A stretch of 64,000 nt of DNA from Segatella copri (GCF_949820605.1 NZ_CATKVU010000006.1:2615001-2679000); one strand, 5' to 3'; positions 26,509 to 36,011 are shown, counted from the stretch's first letter. Numbers and translations are program-made. The notes: generated from the letters alone by a model not told the origin.

Positions 26509-26733
26509 ATGAATTATCCCCAACGTATGTACAGCAAGACCGAGCTGGGTCTGCTCTACTTTCCCGACACAACCGACGGGGCAACAGCGCGCCGTCATAT
26601 CATGGGATGGATTAAGCGTTGTGAGCCCCTCTGGAACGAGCTGCAACGTTTAGGCTACCAGGAGCATAGCCAGTATTTCCCTCCCCGCCAGGTATCCACC
26701 ATCTTCGAATACCTGGGCGAGCCGGGGGCATAA
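26509..26733 (+). CDS. DUF4248 family protein
   Basis: It has 74 residues (MNYPQRMYSKTELGLLYFPD, then RRHIMGWIKRCEPLWNELQR, then PPRQVSTIFEYLGEPGA). This is a short helix-rich family common in Bacteroidales, often beside mobile-element genes; its function is unknown and a DNA-binding role is only a guess. It is cotranscribed with the initiator gene, judging by the 14-bp gap. Confidence 0.75.
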   Translation: MNYPQRMYSKTELGLLYFPDTTDGATARRHIMGWIKRCEPLWNELQRLGYQEHSQYFPPRQVSTIFEYLGEPGA

Positions 26734-26822
26734 AGAAAAAAGGGTGTGTCATAAGTCCAGATAATGGCAGCAAGATCGGGCTGAACCAACGGTCACCGGC
26801 CGAAGGGAAAGGTAAAGTCCAA

Positions 26823-26849
26823 AAGCTCCTAGCCCAGGGCTAGGAGCTT
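26823..26849. terminator. Palindromic terminator between DUF4248 and the EnvC-like gene
   Basis: AAGCTCCTAGCCC (26823-26835) and GGGCTAGGAGCTT (26837-26849) are exact complements around one base; TTTT follows on the minus strand. It likely serves both convergent genes. Confidence 0.8.
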
Positions 26850-26872
26850 CTGCTCATCGGCTCATTCATACA

Positions 26873-28654
26873 TTATCGGCTCAGCCAAGCCTCCGGATTG
26901 AGCTTGGCAGTCTCCTTGCGAAGCTGGAACTGGAGGATGTTTTCAGAGCCAACACTACCCAAAGCCTGACGGGTACTTACCTTCTGACCCTTATGAACGC
27001 TGACCGATTTCAGATTACAGTAAACAGAGATGTAGGCACCATGACGGACCAGCACGTTCCACATGCCACCATAACCGAAGACGGCACTCACCTCACCATC
27101 GTAGATGCTGCGAGCCACACAACCCGTCTTGCCCTGGATATTGATACCCTTATTGTCGAGCGTTATGCCCTTCAAGCCTTCCACATTATACTGACCGAAA
27201 TGACTCACCACACGGTAACTGCCGCTGATAGGCATCGGCAATCTACCACGGTTAGCCTCGAATCCACCGCTCAGCATGCGGTCTACCGAACTCAAGGTAG
27301 AAGCCTCCTGTGCCTCCTTCTTGGCAGCGGCAATCTCACGGGTACTGCGTTCCGCATCCATCTTCGCCTTCAACTCGGCAGCCTGTCTTTCAGCCTCTGC
27401 CTTTCTTGCAGCCTGTTCGGCAGCAGCCTGACGGGCAGCCTGTTCTGCGGCGGCACGCTGGGCAGCCTCGGCAGCAGCACGCGCCCTAGCCTGCGCTTTA
27501 GCCTTCGCCTGAGCAGCAGCCTGGGCAGCAGCCTCCTCCTGAGCCTTTCTTGCAGCCTCGGCAGCCAGTCTTGCTTCTTCGGCAGCCTTTCTGCGGGCAG
27601 CTTCGGCAGCAGCCTCACGCGCCTTGGCTTCGGCTATACGACGGGCATTCTCCCTGGCAGCAGCCTCGGCAGCAGCTTTTTTGCGAGCCAGTTCCTCGGC
27701 ACGTTTCTTGGCGGCAGCAGCGGCAGCGGCTTTCTTCTTAGCCTCGGCAGCAGCACGGGCACGAGCCTTGGCTACTTCCTGAGCAATCAAGCGGTCAATC
27801 TGAGCGTTGATTGCCGCATCTTTCTGACGCTGGTCGGCGATGACAGCCTGAATGGTCTTCTGCTGTTTCTGCAGTCCCTGCACCATTTCCTGCTGCTGGG
27901 TCTGCTTACCTTCCAATGCCGTCTTCTCCTGCTTACCCTTATATAATAAGGTGTTCTTATGTCCCCTTACATGCTGCAACTGCTGGTGCTTCTCGTTCAC
28001 CTGCTTCTGCTTAGCCTTTACAGCCTCGCCCTGCGCCTTCTGATAGGAAGAATACTGGCGGATGAAGGAAAGGCGGCGATACATCTGTGTCAGATTCTTG
28101 GCACTGAAGATGAACATCAGCTTGTCCTGAACCGTATGATGACGGCTCATATAGCGCATGGAACGGATATACTTGTTCTTGCGGTCCTGCAACTGTTGCT
28201 GAAGCGTTTTCAACTGTGCCTGCAGAATGCCGATATTGCCGTCAATATGATGGATATCCTTCTGGATACCGTCAATTTTCTTCTGACGCTGGTCTATTTC
28301 TCCGTTCAGCGCCATCAGGTCTTCAAGACGTTTCTTCACATCCGCCTTATTTCTCTGCAAAGCCTGCTCCTGCTCTCTGATCTTCTTCTGGATAGAAGCG
28401 CGCTGTCCCTGCAAACCTCGGATAGAGGCATTGCTATAGGTTGCCGCCTTGCGTTCTGCTCTGGTTGGCGCAGCTGGTTTGGATGTCTTTCTGGCCGCAT
28501 GACTTCTGCTGTTCGTCTTTCTGGCAGGAGTAGCAGCCTTCTTTTTCGCAGTTACGGCAGTCTTTCTCACCGGCTTCTTCTGGGCAGAATGCTTCTGCGC
28601 AAAAGGTGCGAGCGAGAAGGTGATTGCCATGATGAATAATAAGATTCGCTTCAT
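26873..28654 (-). CDS. EnvC-like murein hydrolase activator, degenerate LytM domain
   Basis: Periplasmic protein of 593 residues. A signal peptide (MKRILLFIMAITFSLAPFAQ) and a Lys/Ala-rich stretch precede two coiled coils (about 80-270). A long Ala/Arg/Lys/Glu-rich helix (about 285-450) follows, then a LytM/M23 domain (475-593). The zinc ligands are missing: HxGxD is NKGINI, the HxH site is YCNL where AHL is usual, and the last His is Gln (LQFQLRK). As in EnvC, it should therefore not cut peptidoglycan but activate amidases at division. It is last in the order dut, TPR, DUF4292, EnvC, which is common in Bacteroidetes. Confidence 0.85.
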   Translation of the reverse strand: MKRILLFIMAITFSLAPFAQKHSAQKKPVRKTAVTAKKKAATPARKTNSRSHAARKTSKPAAPTRAERKAATYSNASIRGLQGQRASIQKKIREQEQALQRNKADVKKRLEDLMALNGEIDQRQKKIDGIQKDIHHIDGNIGILQAQLKTLQQQLQDRKNKYIRSMRYMSRHHTVQDKLMFIFSAKNLTQMYRRLSFIRQYSSYQKAQGEAVKAKQKQVNEKHQQLQHVRGHKNTLLYKGKQEKTALEGKQTQQQEMVQGLQKQQKTIQAVIADQRQKDAAINAQIDRLIAQEVAKARARAAAEAKKKAAAAAAAKKRAEELARKKAAAEAAARENARRIAEAKAREAAAEAARRKAAEEARLAAEAARKAQEEAAAQAAAQAKAKAQARARAAAEAAQRAAAEQAARQAAAEQAARKAEAERQAAELKAKMDAERSTREIAAAKKEAQEASTLSSVDRMLSGGFEANRGRLPMPISGSYRVVSHFGQYNVEGLKGITLDNKGINIQGKTGCVARSIYDGEVSAVFGYGGMWNVLVRHGAYISVYCNLKSVSVHKGQKVSTRQALGSVGSENILQFQLRKETAKLNPEAWLSR

Positions 28655-28704
28655 TTCTTATATTAAAAACCCATGTTCTATAATTTCAAACTCTTGATGA
28701 GCAT

Positions 28705-29631
28705 CTACATACTCAATATCTTGCTGAGCACATCTGTTGGAGAAATCTGCTTGTATTTGCCCGAAATCTCGGTCTGAGTGCTCCATTTGCTGTCGGTCTT
28801 CACCTGATTCAATTCCAGACTGATCTTAGCCTCCTGCTTTTTTCTGGTAGCAGTAGTGGTCATCGACAGATTCAGGGAGGCAGGGAACATCTTGACACCT
28901 ACACTCTTGAAGTTGCCGTAGTCGACGTGGAGATTGGAGGTGCCGTTCTGTGCACTCTTATAGACAACATCTGCTGCTGTGATACGGCCGGTTGTGCGGT
29001 TGGCAGACCAGGAATAGGTCATATTGCCGTTTCTGAAACTAACCGGCACAGCATCTCCTGCCACATCCAAGGTGGCATCAAACTTCTTCAGGTCTGATTC
29101 TTTCACAGTCCTTTCGCCCGGCAGGAGCAGCTGGTTCCAGAAGAGAGCCTGCAGAGAATAGAAGGAGATGCCCTGCTTCTTGAGGAAGTCTACCTGGGTA
29201 TAATCTGCCTTGATATATTCCTTGTGCAGACGGTCGATGATAAGTACATGGTCGGGAGTAAACTCCAGACGGCCCACCTCTGTACCTAAGATAGGAATAA
29301 AGAGCTGGATGCGGATGATTTCATCCTTACGCATGCTCAGTTTGCCCGGCACAGTAATGTCCTTATCACCAGCCTGGAGAGTAAACGACATGTTGCCTAC
29401 AATATTCCTGGTATACACCTGATTGTCTGAAACCTTCTGTACGAAAGCCAACTTCCTGAACGTCTCACTCTGACGAGAGTCAGAACCCTTGGTGGCATTC
29501 TCTTTCTGATGACTGGCTGATGAGGAGCCAGAACCCTGTAAATTCCTGCTGGTTCCGCAAGAACCGAGGAGCAGGATGCTGCAGGCTGCGGCAAGCAGCA
29601 TCATCTTATTCTTCTTCATTATATATTTCAT
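28705..29631 (-). CDS. DUF4292 family lipoprotein
   Basis: Outer-membrane-type lipoprotein of about 308 residues. The start is taken at 29631 (MKYIMKKNKMMLLAAACS); 29619 is an alternative. Longer in-frame starts would overlap the TPR gene. The lipobox is LLLGSC, followed by a Ser-rich spacer. The body has beta-strand-rich segments such as VPGKLSMRKDEIIRIQLFIP, LGTEVGRLEFTPDHVLIID and LDVAGDAVPVSFRNGNMTY, a LolA/LolB-like pattern. A role in lipoprotein or envelope assembly is possible but unproven. Confidence 0.8.
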   Translation of the reverse strand: MKYIMKKNKMMLLAAACSILLLGSCGTSRNLQGSGSSSASHQKENATKGSDSRQSETFRKLAFVQKVSDNQVYTRNIVGNMSFTLQAGDKDITVPGKLSMRKDEIIRIQLFIPILGTEVGRLEFTPDHVLIIDRLHKEYIKADYTQVDFLKKQGISFYSLQALFWNQLLLPGERTVKESDLKKFDATLDVAGDAVPVSFRNGNMTYSWSANRTTGRITAADVVYKSAQNGTSNLHVDYGNFKSVGVKMFPASLNLSMTTTATRKKQEAKISLELNQVKTDSKWSTQTEISGKYKQISPTDVLSKILSM

Positions 29632-29656
29632 CTTTCCTGATTTTTCTACTTTCCGT

Positions 29657-31513
29657 TTATTTCTTCTTACCTTTTCTAACTGACTTCTTCGTAGCGGCAG
29701 GTTTCTGCTTTGGCGCATTACGCTTCTTCAGTTCTTCTTCGGTAATATATTGTCTGTTCTTAATCTTCCATGCCAGCACCTCAGTCTGGTTCTCGCCGGT
29801 ATAGGCTTTCTTCCAGAAATCTACGGATTCATCGGCCATACCATTCATATAATAGATATCTCCGGCATGTTCCAGAACCGTACTGTTATCTGCGGTGGAA
29901 TCGCGGTTTTTGAGTGCCTGGTCTATATAAGTCTTGGCATCAGTATAGCGTTCTTCCATAAAGAGAATCCAAGCATAGGTATCCAGATAAGTACCGTTGT
30001 TCGGCTCTGCCTTGATGGTCTTGTAGCTCATCGACTCAGCTTTATGCAGGTCAACACCCTTCTCGCTCAGATAGTAGGCATAGTTGTTCAGCGCCATCAC
30101 GTTGTCATCTTTCCATTGCAGGCAGGAGTCGTAAGCCGCAAAGGCTTCCTGCTCTTCACCTTTCTTATGAAGGATATCGCCGGTTACGGCATAGAGGTCA
30201 GAAACCAGGTCTGCCGGCGACTGTGCATTCACCTGCGCCAATCCGAGACGGAACTCACGGAGCGCCTCGTCTTCCTTATCTTTCTGATAATACGCCATTC
30301 CACCGAAGTAATAGAACACCATTTCTTCGGGATTATACTCCTGAGCCGCCTTACATTGCTGGGAAACCAGGTCATATTTCTTCTCGTTCCAGAGCATCTG
30401 TACGAGTTGCATTCTGGCATTCACGTTATCCGGAGCTATGGTAAGCACCTTTTCGAAGGCACGGCAAACAGAGTCGGCAGGCATCTTCTTCAAACTCATA
30501 TAAGCAGCTTTCATCTCTGCCACTTCGGCTGACGGATGAGCCACGTTGAGCGCCTTGTCAAACAGCGCAATCACCTTGGTAGAATCGCCACCTTCGCTCT
30601 CGTTCTTCTGAATGAAAGAGCGGTACATCATCACCTTGGTCTCCAGATCCGATTTCGGACTCATCAATATCTTATCGAGCATCTGCCCGGCAAGCTGCTC
30701 CTGATGAGTGGCATTATAATAGTCATAAAGCGACATCTGGGCATAGGAATTGTCAGGCTCTTCCTTCAGCACATCGGTAAAGCACTTGTAAGCTTCCTTC
30801 TGGCGGTCGTGCTGTACGAGCCAGTTGCCCAGCATCGTCTTGTACTGCATATCCAGCGGATGCTGGTCTACCAGCGACTTCAGTTCCTGATAGGCAGCCT
30901 TCTTGTCGTTCATCAGTTCATAAACTCTCATTTTAGAGAGGGTGAACTGTTCGCTTTCACCTTCTTCCACCTCAAGACGCGAAATGGTTTTGAGTACTGA
31001 TTTATAATCCTTGTTCTGGGAATAAAGCTGAACCAGGATGCGGAGGGCATCGGTATTATCGTGGTTTTTGGCATACAGATTTTCATAGGCATCGATGGCA
31101 AGATCGTATTTCTGGCTACCTATATAATATCTACCCAACTGCTCTGCATAGGTCTGGTTTTCCGGATTCAGTTCTTTTGCCTTCTGCATATAGGCAAGTG
31201 CCAGGGAATCCTGCTTGAGCTGAGAATAGAAAAGCGACTCATAGAAATAGGTTTCAGCCGCCTTCGGGTCTATCTTCCGGGCATGCTCAAAGAGGTCGAA
31301 AGCTGCCGAATAATTGCCGGCAGCCTGCTGGCGCGCTCCCTCCAGGAAGAAATAGTTGTAGCGCTGGCGGTCGTTCGGAGAGAGATGATCCTCCTGAACC
31401 GCCGGCTTCTGAACCGGCTGCACCTTCTTCTTACGGGCAAGCGACGGCATGGCTACCGAGCCCAGCAAGACCAGCCCCATTGCCCAACTGATATTTCTAA
31501 GATTCATCTTCAC
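29657..31513 (-). CDS. Secreted TPR-repeat protein
   Basis: It has 618 residues with an N-terminal signal (MNLRNISWAMGLVLLGSVAM) and basic segments at both ends (RKKKVQPVQKP; KKSVRKGKKK). Tetratricopeptide repeats fill the rest, for example AFDLFEHARKIDPKAAETYFY, LAYMQKAKELNPENQTYAEQ and YKCFTDVLKEEPDNSYAQMS. It is a scaffold-type protein with unknown partner. The conserved neighbours dut, DUF4292 and EnvC-like suggest envelope work. Confidence 0.85.
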   Translation of the reverse strand: MKMNLRNISWAMGLVLLGSVAMPSLARKKKVQPVQKPAVQEDHLSPNDRQRYNYFFLEGARQQAAGNYSAAFDLFEHARKIDPKAAETYFYESLFYSQLKQDSLALAYMQKAKELNPENQTYAEQLGRYYIGSQKYDLAIDAYENLYAKNHDNTDALRILVQLYSQNKDYKSVLKTISRLEVEEGESEQFTLSKMRVYELMNDKKAAYQELKSLVDQHPLDMQYKTMLGNWLVQHDRQKEAYKCFTDVLKEEPDNSYAQMSLYDYYNATHQEQLAGQMLDKILMSPKSDLETKVMMYRSFIQKNESEGGDSTKVIALFDKALNVAHPSAEVAEMKAAYMSLKKMPADSVCRAFEKVLTIAPDNVNARMQLVQMLWNEKKYDLVSQQCKAAQEYNPEEMVFYYFGGMAYYQKDKEDEALREFRLGLAQVNAQSPADLVSDLYAVTGDILHKKGEEQEAFAAYDSCLQWKDDNVMALNNYAYYLSEKGVDLHKAESMSYKTIKAEPNNGTYLDTYAWILFMEERYTDAKTYIDQALKNRDSTADNSTVLEHAGDIYYMNGMADESVDFWKKAYTGENQTEVLAWKIKNRQYITEEELKKRNAPKQKPAATKKSVRKGKKK

Positions 31514-31555
31514 GATTCTAATCCTTTCTATTCTATCTTTATCTTTAATAATCTG

Positions 31556-31993
31556 TTATTTTACACCCGTATGACCGTATCCGCCGGCTCCACGTTCGGT
31601 TTCATCGAGCTCATTAACCTCGATGAAATCGCATTGTTCGTGCTTAGCCAGCACCATCTGGGCTATACGCTCGCCATCGTTGATAACGAAATCCTCTGTA
31701 GAGAAATTGATGAGCAGAACCATGATTTCACCGCGATAATCGGCATCGATGGTTCCCGGCGTATTCAATACGGTAATGCCATGCTTCAAAGCCAGACCGC
31801 TGCGAGGACGGATCTGCGCTTCATAACCTGCAGGCAAAGCTATATAAAGACCGGTTGGCACCAGTCGTCGCTCCATAGGATGAAGCACGATTGCCTCATC
31901 GATGTTTGCACGCAAATCCATGCCGGCACTCTGAGGTGTGGCAAACGCAGGTAGAGGCTGATGCCCCTTGTTGATAATCTGTACTTTTATCAT
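31556..31993 (-). CDS. dut: dUTP diphosphatase
   Basis: Hydrolyses dUTP to dUMP, keeping uracil out of DNA and supplying dTMP synthesis. It has 145 residues, the usual trimeric size. Motifs in order: AGMDLRA (1), [10 protein letters not shown] (2), [10 protein letters not shown] (3), GERIAQMVL (4) and the P-loop-like tail [10 protein letters not shown] (5). It starts the leftward unit; the dgt gene diverges 168 bp away, placing two nucleotide-pool enzymes side by side. Confidence 0.96.
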   Translation of the reverse strand: MIKVQIINKGHQPLPAFATPQSAGMDLRANIDEAIVLHPMERRLVPTGLYIALPAGYEAQIRPRSGLALKHGITVLNTPGTIDADYRGEIMVLLINFSTEDFVINDGERIAQMVLAKHEQCDFIEVNELDETERGAGGYGHTGVK

Positions 31994-32103
31994 GACTTCT
32001 TCTTTTTTATCTGTGTCTGAGTTTAATAATCTGCAAAAATAAGCAATTTTGATGGAATAAATGAATTTTTGAGGATAAAAACATGTAATTTATCATATTT
32101 TAT

Positions 32104-32134
32104 TTTGATTTGTGCTTACTTTAGTGTATTTTTG
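32104..32134 (+). promoter_or_regulatory. Promoter of dgt
   Basis: TTTG (32104-32107), 19 nt, TATTTTTG (32127-32134). The start codon is 27 bp further on. Confidence 0.7.
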
Positions 32135-32161
32135 CGCTACAGAATCAAGTAATACAATAAT

Positions 32162-33499
32162 ATGGAATGGAAACAACTGATATCCAACAAGCGTTTCGGA
32201 CAGGAGCATAAGCATGCCGAGCGCCATGATGATCGCTCTGAATTCAAGCGCGATTACGACCGTCTTATCTTTTCATCGGCATTCCGCCGCCTGCAGAACA
32301 AGACGCAGGTTTTCCCTTTGCCGGGCAGCATCTTCGTTCACAACCGCCTCACCCACAGTCTAGAGGTGGCGAGTGTAGGCATGTCGATAGGTAACGACAT
32401 TTCCCGACGTGTCATCCAGAAGCGGCCTGAACTGAAGGATACGCTTGTCGAGGAGATAGGTACCATCGTAAGTGCAGCCTGTCTGGCACATGATTTGGGC
32501 AATCCGCCTTTCGGTCATTCCGGCGAGAAAGCCATCCAGACTTTCTTCTCTGAAGGACCAGGTCAGAAGATAAAATCAATGGTTTCATCGGAGTTTTGGG
32601 ATGATATTACGCATTTCGAAGGCAACGCTAATGCCTTCAGAATCCTGACCCACCGGTTCAAGGGGCGCCGTCAGGGAGGCTTCGTGATGACCTATTCCAT
32701 GCTTGCTTCCATCGTGAAATACCCGTTTGCAAGCTGTCTTGCCGGCAACCACGGCAAGTTCGGTTTCTTTGCTTCAGAAGCGGAATCTTATAGGAAAATT
32801 GCCGATGAATTGGGCATTTTTTGCAAATCAGCACCGGGTGAGCCTCTCAAATATGCCCGCCATCCACTTGTATATATGGTAGAAGCTGCCGACGATATCT
32901 GCTACGAAATCATGGACATCGAAGACTCCCATAAGCTCAAGATTCTTTCCTTTGCCGAGACGGAGCACTTGCTGCTGAGTTTCTTCGATGAAGATATCCA
33001 GCAGAAGATACGCCAGCGCATCATCGACGAAGAACTGACTGACGAAAACGAGAAAGTGGTTTACATGAGAGCCAGCGTCATCGGCAAACTGGAGAACGAA
33101 TGTGTGGCAGCCTTCCTGGCGCACGAGGAGGAAATTCTTGCCGGAACTTTCGAGGGCAGTCTCATCGACCATATTTCCGAGCGCCAGAAAAAGGCATACA
33201 AGGAATGTGAGAAGATCTCCTACTCTAAGATTTACCAAAGCAAGCCGGTACTCGACATAGAACTGTCGGGTTATAAAATCATGGCAACTCTGATGGAGGT
33301 TTTCATCGAGGCAGCCGTCAACCCATCGCGCTTCTACTCCAAACAGCTCCTGCGCCGGGTAAGCAGCCAGTATGATATAGAGAACAAGAATCTGGAGGAG
33401 CGCATCATGGCGGTAATTGATTATATCAGCGGCATGACCGACATCTATGCGCTCGACATCTATCAGAAGATCAACGGAATCAGTCTGCCTATTGTATAA
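32162..33499 (+). CDS. dgt: dGTP triphosphohydrolase (HD domain)
   Basis: Converts dGTP to deoxyguanosine and triphosphate. It has 445 residues. The N-terminus FKRDYDRLIFSSAFRRLQNK is typical of the family. The HD metal site is in RLTHSLEVASVG and CLAHDLGNPPFGHSGEKAI, and a later helix has MVEAADDICYEIMDIED with the fourth ligand. It stands alone as a rightward gene. Confidence 0.93.
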   Translation: MEWKQLISNKRFGQEHKHAERHDDRSEFKRDYDRLIFSSAFRRLQNKTQVFPLPGSIFVHNRLTHSLEVASVGMSIGNDISRRVIQKRPELKDTLVEEIGTIVSAACLAHDLGNPPFGHSGEKAIQTFFSEGPGQKIKSMVSSEFWDDITHFEGNANAFRILTHRFKGRRQGGFVMTYSMLASIVKYPFASCLAGNHGKFGFFASEAESYRKIADELGIFCKSAPGEPLKYARHPLVYMVEAADDICYEIMDIEDSHKLKILSFAETEHLLLSFFDEDIQQKIRQRIIDEELTDENEKVVYMRASVIGKLENECVAAFLAHEEEILAGTFEGSLIDHISERQKKAYKECEKISYSKIYQSKPVLDIELSGYKIMATLMEVFIEAAVNPSRFYSKQLLRRVSSQYDIENKNLEERIMAVIDYISGMTDIYALDIYQKINGISLPIV

Positions 33500-33573
33500 G
33501 GTAGCGCCCTCGTTGTTTTAATTGCTGAAGCGTCGAGATGCCATCTTGATTAATCCTGTTTAATCATTCAATA

Positions 33574-34713
33574 TTATTCGTGTTCAATGTTACCGCCCAA
33601 CTTAGCTTCCCATTCCTCTATCGTCGGCATAGTTCCTTCCAATTTCTCAGGATAGAACTTTTCTAGATCATACTCAGAAATAGCTATGGGTTGGCTGCTT
33701 GATTCCAGGGCATACTGTGCCTGAATGCGGTCTTTCTCCTTGCAAATAAGTAAACCTATTGTAGGGTTGTCTCTCCCCTCTTTGCGAAGAAGATGGTTGC
33801 AAGCAACTACATAGCCACCAAGTTGCCCGACATCTGCAAAAGTGAATGATCCTATCTTGACTTCCAGAACTATATAGCATGACAAGTTCAAATTGTAAAA
33901 GAGCAGGTCGATAAAGTTCTCTTTCTCTCCTATCTGCAAGCGATATTCCTTGCCTACGTATGCAAAGCCAGTACCCAGTTCGGTAAGGAACTTGGTGATA
34001 TTATTGAGCAAAGCATCTTTAAGAATGCGCTCATTATACGGCTTAGTGATACCTGTAAAAGCAAAATTATATGGGTCTCTTGTAATTTCTTGTGCCAAAT
34101 CGCTGCCGACATCAGGTAATGTCCGAGTAAAATTACTCAAAGCTTTCCCTTGTCGCTCATACAGAGACGAATCTATATAATTGTGAAGGACATTTCTGCT
34201 CCAACCATTCTCTATGACTTGTTGTACATAGAACAATGCCTTTTGGGGTTCTGTCAAAAACTTATCTATCAACAGCATGTGATGCCCCCAAGGAATTGAA
34301 AAAATATCTCTTTTTAATTGGTTAGCAACTTGCTGAGTAAATTCTGTATTGAATTTTGCAGCAGGCTGCTGCAAAATTTCACTTTCTGAATTGGCAGCAA
34401 GTTGCTGCAAAATTCTAATTTCTTGACTATAAAGCTGATAGAACTTTTTTGTATAGCGCAAATTTCTTTCTGACAATCCTTCTGCATCAGGCATTTCATT
34501 CCGCAAATCTCGGCTCAAAGCTGCATAAAACTTACTTCCATACCTGTTTTCTGCTTCTTTATTACATATGTCTTTTCCTAATTCCCAATAGAATTGCAGA
34601 ACGACATGGTTCACCTTTACCGCAGCCTTAACCTGGCTCTGGCGATAACGCTTACAGAGTTCCTTGACCCATTGCAAGTAATCTTTATCTAAAATGTTTA
34701 TCGGCTTGTCCAT
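33574..34713 (-). CDS. DUF1016 (YhcG-like) PD-(D/E)XK nuclease-domain protein
   Basis: It has 379 residues. The N-terminal DUF1016 region starts LDKDYLQWVKELCKRYRQSQ with YWELGKDICNKE, and the middle has WGHHMLLIDKF and NGWSRNVLHNYIDSSLYERQ. The C-terminal nuclease fold shows FIDLLFYN and YIVLEVKIG, fitting the D...ExK pattern. A Gln-rich insertion (ILQQLAANSESEILQQPAAK) looks like an internal duplication. It is more AT-rich by eye than its neighbours and stands alone, which fits horizontal gain. The cellular role is unknown; YhcG has been linked to recombination and to mobile elements. Confidence 0.85.
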   Translation of the reverse strand: MDKPINILDKDYLQWVKELCKRYRQSQVKAAVKVNHVVLQFYWELGKDICNKEAENRYGSKFYAALSRDLRNEMPDAEGLSERNLRYTKKFYQLYSQEIRILQQLAANSESEILQQPAAKFNTEFTQQVANQLKRDIFSIPWGHHMLLIDKFLTEPQKALFYVQQVIENGWSRNVLHNYIDSSLYERQGKALSNFTRTLPDVGSDLAQEITRDPYNFAFTGITKPYNERILKDALLNNITKFLTELGTGFAYVGKEYRLQIGEKENFIDLLFYNLNLSCYIVLEVKIGSFTFADVGQLGGYVVACNHLLRKEGRDNPTIGLLICKEKDRIQAQYALESSSQPIAISEYDLEKFYPEKLEGTMPTIEEWEAKLGGNIEHE

Positions 34714-34873
34714 ACCTTTATTCTTTATTATACTTTCAGACTAAGTTCTTCATAACCATCTGTTATATAATTATCTACCGCAAAGATACACTTTTCGACA
34801 CATAAAACCAAGATTCCGCTGCCTTTTCCGAGATTCATTAAGACTATTTAACCGAGGCAAGCAGTTTTTACAG

Positions 34874-34925
34874 AAAACAAAAATCCCATGTTTCTATTGC
34901 CAATAAGCAATAAGAACATGGGATT
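34874..34925 (-). terminator. Terminator of the acyltransferase pair
   Basis: Arms AATCCCATGTT and AACATGGGATT (34882-34892, 34915-34925) with an inner ATTGC/GCAAT pair; the minus-strand T-run is at 34874-34882. It follows the GNAT stop at 34938. Confidence 0.85.
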
Positions 34926-34937
34926 CTGCGGTATAGG

Positions 34938-35933
34938 TTAGATATTTTTTTCCTTATAAATTACTTTATTGGCTCCGCTCGTAATCTTCAGAGCCTCAGG
35001 ATGTTCCTTAATAAAACTGTTGATGTGGCGAACTCGCTTCTCTTCGAGAATCTCATCGATGGCGATGAGGATACCAGTCTCCTCTACATCACCAAAGCCA
35101 TAGTTGATGGCAGTACCGAAAAGCTTCATCGTAGGACTCAGACTCATGTAGGCATTAACAAGAGGAGGGATATTATAACCCAACTTGCGAACTTCACGGT
35201 TCAGGATACGATAGTCTGCCTTGAAGTTATCTTCTGTAAAGATGGCAGCCAAATCACTCTCCGGAGTATCCAATTTCAGCGGTTTCATCGGGATTACGAG
35301 ATTCTCCTTGTCATCAAAATGCTTCTTGAGGAAATAGAGAATCATGTCGCGGCCACGACGGATGTAAGACGGATACATCGTCATCTTTCCGAAGAAATAT
35401 TTTACTTCCGGATAGAGAACCGTCAAAGCGCCCAAACCATCCCAGAGATTGTCGAGAGCAAAGATGCTCTTGGTGTTAGTACGCACATTCTGATATTCGA
35501 GCGAAACGAAGGAACGGCCCAACTCTACGGTATAAGGCATATACTCCTTGAGGAACTTGTCGGAGAAATGGAACATGTGGCTGGTTGCCAGCTTAGGCTG
35601 CCCCTTCTCATCGAGCAGCCAGTCCTTACCCAGGAGATAACGGTAACCGCCGATAATCTCATCGGCTTCAGGATTCCAGACAATCAGCTGCTTGTAACAG
35701 TTGTCACCAAAGTCGAACTCATCAAGATCCATAGATTTGCCCGTTCCGCCTCCCGCCTCGCGGAAAGCGATTTCACGAAGTCGACCAATCTCTTTCAGCA
35801 CATTAGGCGAATCATTTGCCGTAACGATGTAAATCTCGTTATGGCTCTTATTGGTCATTCTCAGTTGCTTGTCGGGTGTAAGCTCACTCTTCAGGAGCTC
35901 ACGGTCAATCGGTTGGATGATTTCTTCTTCCAT
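34938..35933 (-). CDS. glsB: GNAT-fold N-acyltransferase, probable glycine-lipid synthase GlsB
   Basis: It has 331 residues. The acyltransferase core shows EIGRLREIAFREAGGGTGKS, DLDEFDFGDNCYKQLIVWN, EIIGGYRYLLG and VELGRSFVSLEYQN, the pattern of OlsB/'hemolysin-like' N-acyltransferases that attach a 3-hydroxy fatty acid to an amino acid. In Bacteroides a two-gene unit (glsB, glsA) makes glycine lipids, and the PlsC-type partner is directly upstream here (78-bp gap). The assignment rests on this pairing and on recognition from memory. Confidence 0.7.
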   Translation of the reverse strand: MEEEIIQPIDRELLKSELTPDKQLRMTNKSHNEIYIVTANDSPNVLKEIGRLREIAFREAGGGTGKSMDLDEFDFGDNCYKQLIVWNPEADEIIGGYRYLLGKDWLLDEKGQPKLATSHMFHFSDKFLKEYMPYTVELGRSFVSLEYQNVRTNTKSIFALDNLWDGLGALTVLYPEVKYFFGKMTMYPSYIRRGRDMILYFLKKHFDDKENLVIPMKPLKLDTPESDLAAIFTEDNFKADYRILNREVRKLGYNIPPLVNAYMSLSPTMKLFGTAINYGFGDVEETGILIAIDEILEEKRVRHINSFIKEHPEALKITSGANKVIYKEKNI

Positions 35934-36011
35934 ATTACTCTTCTTCTATTTCTATGCTATGATTCTACGATTTCGTTAATATAAAACAATGTTCCCGGGT
36001 TTTGCAAACCA

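Noticed and set aside
26743..26760. Insertion-sequence end (GGTGTGTCATAAGTC) after DUF4248
   Set aside because: It looks like IS ends of some families, but no second inverted end, target duplication or transposase is present.
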